Shown: one piece after another, positions 38,376-47,634 of the stretch
Numbering within the stretch: the first letter of the stretch is position 1
How the letters are laid out: each line of letters begins with the position of its first letter
Source of the DNA: VBAS01 sp963773465
GTDB taxonomy: Bacteria; Bacteroidota; Bacteroidia; Chitinophagales; Chitinophagaceae
Direction of reading: 5' to 3'
NCBI GenBank assembly: GCA_963773465.1
Contig: CAVZBF010000001.1
Location: forward strand, 1,488,001-1,552,000
Length of the DNA: 64,000 bases
Made by a program: the position numbers and the translations under genes
The notes under the pieces: model-generated
The model's input: only the letters and a program-made list of their open reading frames with translations
What the model was told of the DNA's origin: nothing
Databases searched by the model: none

Positions 38376-40305
38376 TTAATTATCTAAACCGATCTTTTTC
38401 ATGATCTCTTTAAACCGCGGTTCATCGCGGATCGGATCAAACTTGGGATCTATTCCCATACTGCACAATGACTCTTCATGTTTCTCATAACTTTTTTCAA
38501 GCCATTCAAGTGCTTCATCTTTTTCACCAAGAGCAGTATAGACAAGTGCAATACCACGATAATCATTTGAACTAAGTATCTTTTCAATACCTGTGTCTTC
38601 AATAATTTTTCTTGCTTCCTCCTTTCTGTCCGCTGTGGCATAGAATATGCGCAAGCGCAACATCAGTTTTTACTTTATTGCCTGTTAACTCTCCCCATCT
38701 TTTATTTTCTTTGATTGCTTCCTCATACATTCCTTTGCCTGCATACGCTAATGAGATAAGCCGGTGCACCGGTACAAAACCAGGATCGATCTCCAATGTT
38801 GTCAATCCTGTTTTAATCGCTTCATCAAATTGCCCGATATAGTATTGAAAAATTCCTTTATCCTTTAATATTCCCTGCGAAACAGGATCAAGATCAACAG
38901 CCAGTGCGATCTCTTTAAATGCTTCTGCAGTTTTTCCTGTAAATAAAAGCAACTCCGCATACCAATGATGACCTGTTGCATATTTCGGATTCAATTGTAA
39001 CCCAATTTAAATTCTCTTTCAGCGCCAACCCAATCCCAATCATTCAGCATCAGAGAAATTCCAAGTGACACATGTGCTTCTGCAAGCTGCGGGTCGATTT
39101 TAAGGGCTGTATGCACGGCCTCCATTTGTTTTGCATAAAGGTCTCTTCTCGAAATATTGGTATATTCTCCCATCAAACTATAAGTATCAGCAAGGCCTGC
39201 CCATGCCAATGCATAATCAGGATCTTTCTCCAAAGCTTTTTCAAAAAATTTTATCGCAGATTTCAATCCCGGCTTCATTTCTTTTTTTCCAAAAGAAAAT
39301 TCCCTGCAAATACAATTGGTAAGCTTCGGAATTATCAGTATATCTTTTTTGTAACGTATTTTTTTCTTCGCTGCTGAGTTGCAACCTCAATGCTTCAACA
39401 ATCTTTAAAGAAACATCTTCCTGGATATCAAAAATATCATCCAGAGTGCCGCGAAAGCTTTGTGCCCATAAATGAACATCACGGGTAGCATCGATAAATT
39501 GGGCGGTGATGCGAAGATTGTTCCCGGCCTTTCTTACACTTCCTTCCAAAATATAATCGGCGCCGGTTTCCTTGCCGATCGTTTTTATATCCTTGCTTGT
39601 TCCTTTATATTTCATGGAAGTGGTCCGTGAAATAACCCTTGTCTCTTTTAGTTTTGATAAATTGGAAATAAGCTCTTCCGTTAATCCATCACTGAAATAT
39701 TCCTGCTCAGGATCATTGCTCATATTTACAAATGGTAAAACAAGAATGCATTTCTGGCGAACGATCTCACCCTTGCCTTCAAGCGTTTCAACATCAGGAA
39801 TTTTCAAGCCGGGATTGCTGATCGCAAAAATTTCTACCTGTTCTTTTACATTTTTAAGTAAATACCTTCCCATCGAAACAGCCGAAACTTCTTTTTGATT
39901 TTTTATATCATCGTATGCTTTGCCTGAAATAAAAATGCTGCCGGCCACTGCAAAAGATTCCATCCGCGATGCAATGTTTACTCCGTCACCATAAACATTG
40001 TTATCATCAACCAGCACATCGCCTGTGTGAATACCGATACGAAGAGGAACAAGAGGCGGGTTCAGCATTTCCAATTGTAAAGCAGTTGCTGCCTTTACAC
40101 TTTCCAGCGTACTTGTAAAACTGCACAGTGCGCCGTCGCCATGAAATTCAAGCACACGGCCACCATGATCATTTACTACTTCTTCCAGTTTATTTTTTAA
40201 TCGTTCACGAAAACGCATCGCCACTGATTCATCATCCTCCATCAATGCGGTATAGCCGACAATATCGGCAAACATGATAGCTGCAAGTTGACGTGAATAA
40301 GCCAT
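38376..40305 (-). CDS. Class III adenylate/guanylate cyclase with TolB-like and TPR regions, frame broken
   Basis: Start MAYSRQLAAIMFADIVGYTA leads into a class III cyclase domain (about 1-170): metal-binding Asp in FADIVGYT and in EFHGDGALCSF, then LRIGIHTGDVLVDDNNVYGDGVNIASR. Residues about 190-300 resemble the TolB N-like domain common in such proteins (ILVLPFVNMSNDPEQEYFSD, ADYILEGSVRKAGNNLRITA). TPR repeats follow (ALEKDPDYALAWAGLADTYS; YYIGQFDEAIKTGLTTLEID; ALGEKDEALEWLEKSYEKHE). Three single-base breaks (near 39255, 38998, 38640) split the TPR half; correcting them gives about 640 residues. It probably makes a cyclic nucleotide signal under control of the TPR part. No membrane anchor is seen. 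Confidence 0.88.
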
Positions 40306-40389
40306 AAAATACAGGCGACGAAGTTAGCAAAAATGCCGATGCTGTAATGTGAAGCTTAAGTTTAAGTAGTGTCTAAGTGTATAATAAAA

Positions 40390-40474
40390 TTAAACCACGG
40401 AGACACAATGACACAAAGTTACACGGCGAAAGTCTCTGTGTCCCCCTGTGACTTCCGTGTCTCTGTGGTTTAAA
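40390..40474. repeat. Intergenic inverted repeat of the AACCACGGAGACAC type
   Basis: AACCACGGAGACACAATGAC and TTCCGTGTCTCTGTGGTT form long imperfect arms around CGGCGAAAGTCTCTGTGTCC. It separates the cyclase and CHY genes, which are both on the minus strand. Repeats of this kind are scattered in many bacterial genomes; no function is known to me. Confidence 0.65.
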
Positions 40475-40493
40475 AAACTAATTAAGAGGCTAC

Positions 40494-40817
40494 CTAAGTT
40501 TGGAAATACAAATGATAGTGTTTACTGCAATTGGGGTTGAATGCAGCATCGCATTCCGGACAACGATTTCCTGATCGCATATATTCCCGAATTGTTAATT
40601 CTGTTTTACAGGCTCCGCATAAAATGGCTTTTGTATCCCATTCATCCTGGTTCCATGTTTGTGCAGCATGGCCGGCTGTTTCTTCATGACATTGATAACA
40701 GGGATAATATTTGTTGCAGCATTTAAATTTTATGGCAATAATGTCCACGGGTGAATAATAATGCCCGCAACGGGTACTATCATCAATTATTTTTCCATAT
40801 ACTTTCACCGTGTTCAT
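40494..40817 (-). CDS. CHY zinc finger protein
   Basis: A 107-residue protein of the CHY zinc finger family. Ligands are visible in order: CGHYYSPVDIIAIKFKCC, YYPCYQCHEETAGH, CGACKTELTIREYM, CPECDAAFNPNCSKHYHLYF. The CHY motif itself is divergent here, but the spacing of Cys and His pairs fits binding of several zinc ions. In eukaryotes the domain is part of ubiquitin ligases; in bacteria it is a stand-alone protein of unknown job. The gene is divergent from the ECF sigma gene. Confidence 0.85.
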   Translation of the reverse strand: MNTVKVYGKIIDDSTRCGHYYSPVDIIAIKFKCCNKYYPCYQCHEETAGHAAQTWNQDEWDTKAILCGACKTELTIREYMRSGNRCPECDAAFNPNCSKHYHLYFQT

Positions 40818-40878
40818 ACAATGTTAGCGATGCTAAAGTGGGAAAAGATTAAATAAAAGAGAAATTTGTTTAAATATA

Positions 40879-41535
40879 TTGCAACATTTCTATAACCAAC
40901 CCGTCAAATGGCAAGTGAACAGTAATACCGGGCAAAATACCACAGACCGCTGCCTTGTGGAAAGGGTATTAGGTGGCGATCCCAATGCCTTTGGTATTAT
41001 AATAAAGAATACCGAGAGTCTCGTGGCAAAGATCGTATTTGACACAATAACGAATGATGGCGATAGAAAAGATATTGCCCAGGATATCTATTTAAAGGCC
41101 TACCAAAAGCTTCACTCCTTTAAATTCCAATCAAAACTCTCTACATGGATTGCACAGATAAGCTATAATACCTGCATCGATCATTTGCGAAAAAGAAAAT
41201 TAGTGTTGCTGGAAAATGATATCGAAGAAAAAGAAACGGGAGAAGGGAATGATATGCTGGATATGATAAATACAGCGAAAGGATTTTCTCCTGAAGCAGC
41301 AGATACTGTTGTTATGGAAAAAAATATTTCTGAGATTTTAAAGACAGGCATTGAAAAATTACCAGTCATATATAAGACATTAATTACTTTATATCATAAC
41401 GAAGAATTAAGTTACGACGAGATTGGACAGATTACCGGTTTACCCGCAGGTACCGTCAAAAGTTACTTGTTCAGGGCAAGAAGAGAATTAAAAAATCATC
41501 TTTTGCTTCAATATAAAAAGGAGGATCTATGGTAA
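40879..41535 (+). CDS. ECF-type RNA polymerase sigma factor
   Basis: A 218-residue extracytoplasmic-function sigma factor. Region 2 is seen as GDRKDIAQDIYLKAYQKLHSF and KLSTWIAQISYNTCIDHLRK near residue 55-105; region 4 as LPVIYKTLITLYHNEELSYDEI-GQITGLPAGTVKSYLFRARRELK near residue 160-205. The frame opens with TTG at 40879; a GTG at 40915 is an alternative. The next gene overlaps by 7 bp and encodes the anti-sigma factor, so the pair is translationally coupled. Confidence 0.92.
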   Translation: MQHFYNQPVKWQVNSNTGQNTTDRCLVERVLGGDPNAFGIIIKNTESLVAKIVFDTITNDGDRKDIAQDIYLKAYQKLHSFKFQSKLSTWIAQISYNTCIDHLRKRKLVLLENDIEEKETGEGNDMLDMINTAKGFSPEAADTVVMEKNISEILKTGIEKLPVIYKTLITLYHNEELSYDEIGQITGLPAGTVKSYLFRARRELKNHLLLQYKKEDLW

Positions 41536-41975
41536 AGCATCTTACTGATGATGAAGTGCAACAGTTTGTTATTGACAAGCAGCATTGCGAAGTAAATACT
41601 CTTGAGCACATGCATGCGTGCAAAGAATGTACAATAAAGGCCGAAGTTTACCGGTCATTGATAACAGGCATAAAACAACAACCGCAACCTGTTTTTGACT
41701 TTGACCTGTCTGCATCTGTAATAAATCAATTGCCGAAAGCGCAGCCAAAGCCCGCCGGCGAGCGATTGGTTATGTGGACACTTATTTTTGTCTCAGTGGG
41801 ATTTCTTAGCAGTGGAGCTTATTATTTCCGCAATTATATAGCAAGCATGTTTGAAGGAATGGCCGCAATTTTTATTTATTTAATCGCCATTTCTGTTGTT
41901 ACTGTTATAGCCGCACTGGTATTTGACATGTATAAAAAATACCGGAAAGAAATGAAAGTGCTGGATTTATATTAA
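41529..41975 (+). CDS. Anti-sigma factor, membrane-bound
   Basis: A 148-residue protein with a zinc-binding anti-sigma type motif HMHACKECTIKAE near residue 28 (HxxxCxxC) and two membrane helices (about 78-97 and 112-135). It overlaps the sigma gene by 7 bp. It is expected to hold the sigma factor at the inner membrane until a signal arrives. The very short loop between the helices suggests little periplasmic sensor mass, so the signal may come through the third gene's product. Confidence 0.85.
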   Translation: MVKHLTDDEVQQFVIDKQHCEVNTLEHMHACKECTIKAEVYRSLITGIKQQPQPVFDFDLSASVINQLPKAQPKPAGERLVMWTLIFVSVGFLSSGAYYFRNYIASMFEGMAAIFIYLIAISVVTVIAALVFDMYKKYRKEMKVLDLY

Positions 41976-42029
41976 TCAATTGCAACAATTATTAGTAAGA
42001 CCCGTCATATTCACTATAAAATTAAATTA

Positions 42030-42461
42030 ATGAAAAAAATATCAGCACTTACAACAACAAGTTTATTAAGTTATGTAGTAAATGCACAGGAAGGCAACCG
42101 TTATATTATACGATATAATGAGGAAGTATTCCAGATCTGTGCGGCCATCCTTGTTACAGGTATGTTTATGTTTTTTATTATTAACATGATGAAAAGGATA
42201 TTTGAACACAGGCTTAAAAACAAAATAGTGGACAAAGGCATTTCTGAAAATATAGCGCAATCCATTTTAGATAACAGGACAACAGAGGATAATAAAAATG
42301 CCAATATAAAATGGTTTTCGATTTTAGCAGGTATTGGGATTGGCCTGATAGGCGTTAATTATACCCAGCCGCTGAGTTTTCATTCTTTAGCCATCATGGC
42401 GTTCAGCATATCATTAAGTTTTTTGGGTTATTACTTTTTTACCAGGAAGACGGAAAAGTAA
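42030..42461 (+). CDS. Small membrane protein of the sigma/anti-sigma operon
   Basis: A 143-residue protein with an N-terminal signal-like segment (MKKISALTTTSLLSYVVNA), a membrane helix near residue 33-52, a charged middle (KNKIVDKGISENIAQSILDN) and two more helices at about 95-135. I do not recognise a named family. It lies 54 bp after the anti-sigma gene on the same strand and is likely in the same operon, so it may be a sensor or an output of the system. Confidence 0.75.
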   Translation: MKKISALTTTSLLSYVVNAQEGNRYIIRYNEEVFQICAAILVTGMFMFFIINMMKRIFEHRLKNKIVDKGISENIAQSILDNRTTEDNKNANIKWFSILAGIGIGLIGVNYTQPLSFHSLAIMAFSISLSFLGYYFFTRKTEK

Positions 42462-42631
42462 TTTCGACATAGCACTTTAAGGCATAGCTTTTGCTTCTTC
42501 TACATCAGCAGCAATAAATAAATAGGAACTGGCTGTCTATTGCAGCCCGGACGTAACCGATGAAGACCATTTATTGTTTGAATATATAAAGAAATAGGTA
42601 GCGATTTGACGATTTGACAAGTCCCTTCCTT

Positions 42632-42667
42632 GGCCGTCCCGGATTCGGGACGGCCTTTTTTATTCAC
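42632..42667 (+). terminator. Strong Rho-independent terminator
   Basis: Stem GGCCGTCCC-GGATTC-GGGACGGCC followed by TTTTTT. It ends the sigma operon unit after a 170 bp non-coding stretch. Confidence 0.85.
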
Positions 42668-42938
42668 TGTTCGTGGCCAGTTATTCACCACATCCATTAA
42701 TCGCTGTTTTATAAATCAATGGCATATTATTTGGATAAAAGGATTTAATTAAGAACTCCGGTTTAGTTAGTTCAAAATATTCTGCCTCATTACCGCTATA
42801 GTATCCAGCGCGACGTTATTAATTAAAAACCTATTAATAATATCACGACCCTTCGATTGAACTATAGTGAGGGTTTGTTTGGTTATAAAAAAAATGCATA
42901 TCTCAACTAAGTTATTTTGGTTGGATAAGTATTTGTTT

Positions 42939-42972
42939 GCCATCCCGGTTTACCGGGATGGCATTTATTTTC
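42939..42972. terminator. Hairpin before ompA-like gene
   Basis: Perfect stem GCCATCCCGG-TTTA-CCGGGATGGC followed by ATTTATTTT. It may be a second terminator or a leader hairpin 44 bp before the OmpA-family start. The rest of 42668-42938 holds nothing I can name. Confidence 0.6.
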
Positions 42973-43005
42973 ACGTAATGATTATTTTTACTGATAATAT
43001 TTATT

Positions 43006-43494
43006 ATGAAATTATTAATCACGATACTGATCATACCAGTGTCCATATTTTGCAGCGCACAGCTTCCAAAACTGGAAAACGGAAAGCTGGTATTAGAAAA
43101 AGCAGTGACATTTAAAACCGGCAGCGCTGAGCTTACAGATGAAGGCAAAGAGGCCTTGATGCAAGTAAAAGAATTTTCAATTCAAAAAGATTATATCACT
43201 GCGCTTCGTGTAGAAGGACATAGCGATAACTCACTTACCGAATCGGCTATTCAAACACTTACGGAGAAAAGAGCATTGACAGTTTGTAAATGGCTTGTTG
43301 AAAACGGGATTGATTGCAAACGGTTAATCGCTGTTGGTTTCGGAAGTACAAAGCCAATTGCAGCCAATGATAGTGCGGAAAATAAAGTCCAAAACCGGAG
43401 AATAGAATTTATACCTGCGGCCCTGCGGGGTAAAGCAATTGGGGGAATGCCATTAGATGGAGGCGGCGTTGTGGCCGGTGATCCCTGTAATTAA
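43006..43494 (+). CDS. OmpA-family peptidoglycan-associated protein
   Basis: A 162-residue protein with signal (MKLLITILIIPVSIFCSA) followed by a single OmpA C-terminal-like domain: FKTGSAELTDEGKEALMQVK, then LRVEGHSDNSL, LTEKRALTVCKWLVENGID, and VQNRRIEFIP near residue 130, where Asp and Arg bind the peptidoglycan peptide. There is no barrel; the tail is Gly-rich (GGMPLDGGGVVAGDP). It lies alone between convergent genes. Confidence 0.88.
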   Translation: MKLLITILIIPVSIFCSAQLPKLENGKLVLEKAVTFKTGSAELTDEGKEALMQVKEFSIQKDYITALRVEGHSDNSLTESAIQTLTEKRALTVCKWLVENGIDCKRLIAVGFGSTKPIAANDSAENKVQNRRIEFIPAALRGKAIGGMPLDGGGVVAGDPCN

Positions 43495-43515
43495 TACACT
43501 TTCAAAAAAAATTGT

Positions 43516-43953
43516 TTAATTGGTTTCTTCAAGCAGTTTTTTTAATGAAGCCAGCATCATCTTCCAGTTTTTTTCAGAATGTTCTTTTGCTTTTTCATCA
43601 GCATTATTATCCTGCGTTAAAATAACAACGGTCTGTTTATCCTCTTCCTTCAAATCAATGGTTACTATATGATAATTTTCAGGAACATCGGCAACACCCG
43701 CTGCAGGAGTGAAGTGACTGTACTGTAATTGTTTTCTTGGCGCCATGTTTAGAATTTTTCCTTTGTCTTCATATTGCTTGCCTTCCCATTCTCCTTTCCA
43801 AACTATTTTACTTCCTTCTTTCCAATCTGAAATAACCGTGGTGCCAAACATATATTGCTTTATCATTTCAGGGTTAATTAATGCATCCCATACTTTATCA
43901 ACGGGTGCACCGATCGTTGTTTCTGCTTTTGCTATGTTATTTGTTGAAATCAT
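43516..43953 (-). CDS. SRPBCC / AHA1-like domain protein
   Basis: A 145-residue START-like fold protein. Start at ATG 43953 gives MISTNNIAKAETTIGAPVDK-VWDAL, the usual opening of AHSA1-type SRPBCC proteins; a longer frame reaching 44106 overlaps the next gene and is not real. The WKEGSKIVWKGEWEGKQYED segment and the C-terminal NWKMMLASLKKLLEE helix fit the fold. Such proteins bind small hydrophobic ligands; the ligand is unknown. It is 16 bp after the NTF2-like gene, so the two are likely cotranscribed. Confidence 0.85.
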   Translation of the reverse strand: MISTNNIAKAETTIGAPVDKVWDALINPEMIKQYMFGTTVISDWKEGSKIVWKGEWEGKQYEDKGKILNMAPRKQLQYSHFTPAAGVADVPENYHIVTIDLKEEDKQTVVILTQDNNADEKAKEHSEKNWKMMLASLKKLLEETN

Positions 43954-43969
43954 AACTGTATTTTTTAAA

Positions 43970-44347
43970 TTAAAACATACCGTTTTCATTGACTGTTTCC
44001 AGTGGAACAGCCTGGCCAAGGTCCCATAGTTCTGCGATCTTATCATTTTCAAAACGAAAAATATGAACAACAGCAGCGCCCGGATCACCCGGTTTTTGAC
44101 GGACATGAGAATGAATTGTTACCAGGTCATCTTCCTGCAACGCTCTTTTGATCTCAAATATCTTGTCAGGATTTTTCTTTGCATTGTCTTCCATTGCGGT
44201 CATTAATGACTCGCCATCACCTTTAAAATAAATATTGTGATGTCTAAAATCGTTACCAACATATTTGCTGAAAGCTTCTCTTGCTTTTCCTTTGGAAGCA
44301 AGCATCAAAAAATCAGAAGCCATTTGTTTGTAATCACTTGTACTCAT
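43970..44347 (-). CDS. NTF2-like / SnoaL-type protein
   Basis: A 125-residue small alpha+beta protein. The order KAREAFSKYVGNDFRHHNIY, then helix TAMEDNAKKNPDKIFEIK, and strands VTIHSHVRQKPGDPGAAVVHIFRF, with the closing DKIAELWDLGQ, match the SnoaL-like polyketide cyclase/NTF2 family. The His residues in RHHNIYF and the Asp in AELWD may line a pocket. The substrate is not known. It is the first gene of a pair with the SRPBCC protein. Confidence 0.85.
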   Translation of the reverse strand: MSTSDYKQMASDFLMLASKGKAREAFSKYVGNDFRHHNIYFKGDGESLMTAMEDNAKKNPDKIFEIKRALQEDDLVTIHSHVRQKPGDPGAAVVHIFRFENDKIAELWDLGQAVPLETVNENGMF

Positions 44348-44448
44348 CGTGTTTTTTTTGCATGGTATTTGAATAAACTACTTTGAGTTTATTTATGCAA
44401 AAACTACACCGAACGGAGATTGGTAAGAGGTAAAATGAGATAAGAAGT

Positions 44449-45491
44449 TATTTGCATTTAATATCTGCAGCATATTGCCAGAGGCGTTCCCTGTTTTTCT
44501 GGCTTATTTCCACATTGGCCTTCGCTTTCCTTTGCTGGCTGTTTCCACAATTCTTTTATTGATAGCAGTATTAAAATTCTCAAACAAATTATTGATGGTT
44601 CCGTTTCCTGCCTGGTTCATGTCCCATACTTTGGCAGTTGCATTGCAAGTAAAATCAAAAGCAGAAAAGCTTACAGTCTTTATTTGCTTAAATCGATTTG
44701 TTTTGAATTGAATAGTTTTATTCGTGATGTCATATACAATGCTCCACTTAGTATAGTTTCCCTGTGCCACTTCTCCAAGAATATCAAATGCATAATCGAT
44801 TACCGGTTTTGTATTGTTATCAGCCTTCAATTGCTGGATCATATTGCATGCTTGGCCAAAACGTTCCAAAGAGTTGTTGCCGCTTGCCGAAGAATTTTTA
44901 TAAGACGTTACGGATTCATCGTAACGTATTATTGGTAAGAACTGTAAAAGGAAGATCAGTGCCTTTATGCACAACCATTTTGCCATTTAAAAATTCAATA
45001 GCAGCAACATTGCCATTTGCATCGGCAACAAGATAATGCAGGGGAGTGGTGCCGGTAGCTGAAATGCGTAATTTTTTATCTGTTGCAATTATTTCATCAA
45101 TAGTTGCACAATTGTCTAGCTGGTATTGTACCCATTGCAATACGCCAATCGCCGGCCTGTTATCATTGGCCGGATATTTTGTTTCATCCAGCCACATCAA
45201 TTCTACAACCAATCCTTTTTCATTCATGCCGCCGGTTGGAAATTCTTTACCGTATTGATTAAAAGTAATACTGCCGTATTGCGACATCCAGCTAATGGTT
45301 TCTCCATTCTCTGTTTTCATCGATGTTTTTGACAACCCTTTCAAATTAGTACAAACCATTCCTGCATCGGTTATCCAATCATAGTTACGGCCAAAGACCA
45401 TTTGGCCATTTTTGTTTATAAAAAAAGTAGTGCAGGCATAAATGATGGTTACCTGGGAAAGAATAATTAATAAGGCGAAGATCTTTTTCAT
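44449..45491 (-). CDS. Choloylglycine-hydrolase-like Ntn-hydrolase, frame broken
   Basis: A linear amide C-N hydrolase of the choloylglycine hydrolase superfamily. The signal peptide ends directly before the nucleophile: IILSQVTIIYA then CTTFFINKNGQMVFGRNYDW, so cleavage would expose Cys as N-terminal residue. Two single-base breaks split it: an extra T near 44925-44930 (restoring LTNNTYDESVTSYKNSS) and one near 44515 (restoring KAKANVEISQKNRERLW to CK and a stop at 44449). Restored length is about 347 residues. It is exported and cleaves an unknown amide. A truncated copy of its 5' end occurs at 50174-50335. Confidence 0.85.
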
Positions 45492-45568
45492 AAAAGGAAT
45501 TGTGTCAACTAAATTATTATTTCTGCTGCGTAAAAAAGCTTAAAACTTTATGAATGGGAAAACAAAAT

Positions 45569-45943
45569 TTATTTTTCCGCCTCTACCGGCCACCAATCAT
45601 TCCCAAAAGGGTCGTGAAAACCGCAGGTGTATCCGTAAGGTTGCTGAGTTGGGTTCATTAAGGAGCTGGCTCCTGCGTCCAATGCTTTTTTATATGTATC
45701 GTCTGTATTTTCTACATAAATAAAAATGCCGGCTGGTCTTGCTTCAAATTGTTCAGTGACATCGGCAAACATAATGACCGCTTCACCGATACGCAATTCA
45801 CCGTGCATAATAATGCCTTCACTACGCGGCACGATGGCTTGTTCCGTGGCTCCAAAAACCTTCTTCATAAACTCCATAAACTTATACCCATTGGGAATAA
45901 TGACATAAGGCATTAACCGGTTATAATGAGAAGGAATTTTCAT
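45569..45943 (-). CDS. VOC superfamily (glyoxalase/PhnB-like) protein
   Basis: A 124-residue protein with the two beta-alpha-beta-beta-beta halves of the VOC fold. The start YNRLMPYVIIPNGYKFMEFM, the middle MHGELRIGEAVIMFADVTEQ and the end YGYTCGFHDPFGNDWWPVE are typical of PhnB-like proteins, whose function is often unknown. The HDPFGN segment near residue 110 is the conserved metal-side region. No neighbour suggests a substrate. Confidence 0.88.
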   Translation of the reverse strand: MKIPSHYNRLMPYVIIPNGYKFMEFMKKVFGATEQAIVPRSEGIIMHGELRIGEAVIMFADVTEQFEARPAGIFIYVENTDDTYKKALDAGASSLMNPTQQPYGYTCGFHDPFGNDWWPVEAEK

Positions 45944-45949
45944 GATTAA

Positions 45950-47273
45950 TTATTGTATTATGAATTTTTGCGAAGCCGAACGATGTTCATTTCGTATTAC
46001 TGCGATATAGGCACCTGGCTTTAAACCTGAAAGATCCAGTTTGGTGGAACCTTCATTAATAACAAATTTTTTGATCAGAATTCCGTTCATGTCAAACACG
46101 TCAAGTTCTTTTACTTTTCCTGCACATTTAATGGTAATATTCCCATTACCCGGATTAGGATATAAGGAAACTATTTTGAGCGAGGGCATTATAATTTTTC
46201 CCTTGTAAAGAAGAACACCTGCTGCTATTAACACAACAAGCACTATTCCTCCATAAATTAAATACTGTTTTTCTTTTTCCTTTTTTTGCAAATATGCAGT
46301 TACATCTTCAGGAAACTTAACAGAAGACGGGTTGGTGGTAAGATAAATATTTGCGACATCAAACGACAATTCAATTTCTCTTTCGATATCATTTGCGGAA
46401 AAATTCGGCGATTCATATGCCAGTGTCATAGAATGCCTGTATTTTTTTCCGGATCGATTGATAAATACTGTCGAGCGTTGAAGCCGATGGGGTAAAATAA
46501 AATTCGCCGTTAGTTTCATCGGCGATCTTTTGCAAAACATTTTTATTTACGTCTCCTAATCCGACAACATAGACAGGGATATTTTCTTTTTTTGATTTAG
46601 CGATTACTGATTCAAGAGTTTCCTGTGAACTATTATTTTCGCCATCAGTTAGTACGATCATTATTTTAAGACCGTACCCTTTTTTTATTTCTTCCAGGCT
46701 GCTCGCTATAGCATCATACAAAGCTGTATTGCCATCGCCATTGAGCGAATCAACCAGCAAATTTACCTGTGCTATATTTTTTGTCAGCGGAAGTTTTTCA
46801 CTCACTGTTGTGGAAAAACCAGTTACGCTTACAAGGTCTTTTGTGGAATCAAATCCGGAAATAAATTTTTTAATTGCTGTTTTTGCATTATCTAATGGCG
46901 ATCTGTATGGTATATTGAAGCGATAAAACTGGCTGTATGCAGCTGAGTCATCTAACATAGAGCTGGAATGATCGATCACCACACCAAGATTAACAGGTTT
47001 GTTTTTTGAAACAAGCTGAAGGCTGACGACATTACAATTTTGCCCGTTTTCTTTTACTCTCATTTTTTCTTTTGTTAATTGCCATACAGGCTCACCTTTG
47101 TAAGTTTCAGCAGTAAATACAACTGAAACTTTAGGGAATGAATCAGGATAAATGTTGACGATCTTTAAAGTTGCAGAGTCTGTGTAAACCGTTCCCTTTA
47201 CTTTTTCCTGCGCATAAGAGAGATTTGCAATGCCGGTAAGAATGCATACAATAAAAAGCGAACTCAATTTCAT
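45950..47273 (-). CDS. VWA domain protein with membrane helix and T9SS sorting domain, frame broken
   Basis: The ATG at 47273 gives a signal (MKLSSLFIVCILTGIANLSYA). Residues about 95-275 form a von Willebrand A domain with the MIDAS motif VIDHSSSM and LTDGENNSS. The frame breaks near 46430 in a run of A; removing one A joins IRKK to YRHSMTLAYESPN. The second part has a hydrophobic helix (YLIYGGIVLVVLIAAGVLLY) and then SLYPNPGNGNITIKC to GAYIAVIRNEHRSASQKFII, a type A T9SS sorting domain. A membrane helix before such a signal is unexpected. Restored length is about 440 residues. Confidence 0.85.
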
Positions 47274-47634
47274 ATGATCAGCCATTAAGTTTTTTAATTG
47301 GAATAACTGTGGTTATTCATCGGCTATCGATGCTATAGAACAAAGTGAACTGGAGTAATACTAAAGATAGGCGATTTTAAAGTTTCCGGATTTGCCGGCG
47401 TCAAGAACGTGTCGCAGTAAAAATGAAATGCCTTTTCCTGGGCTGCATAAAATATCCTGATTCAAATCATTCCTAATGCGGTTGTTGCCTAAGGTAATTC
47501 GGAAAATTACTATGTCATTTGAATGAGTAGGCGCATTTGTGGAAAATTCATCGGGCAGGTTTGGGTTTTCTATTATCGAGACTCCTAACTTGTGCTGCCC
47601 TCTAATTTTTGAACCGCTCAAATGTGAACCCCTT

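Noticed and set aside
42867..43115. 82-codon frame across the OmpA start
   Set aside because: It overlaps the signal peptide of the OmpA-family gene in another frame and crosses the hairpin.
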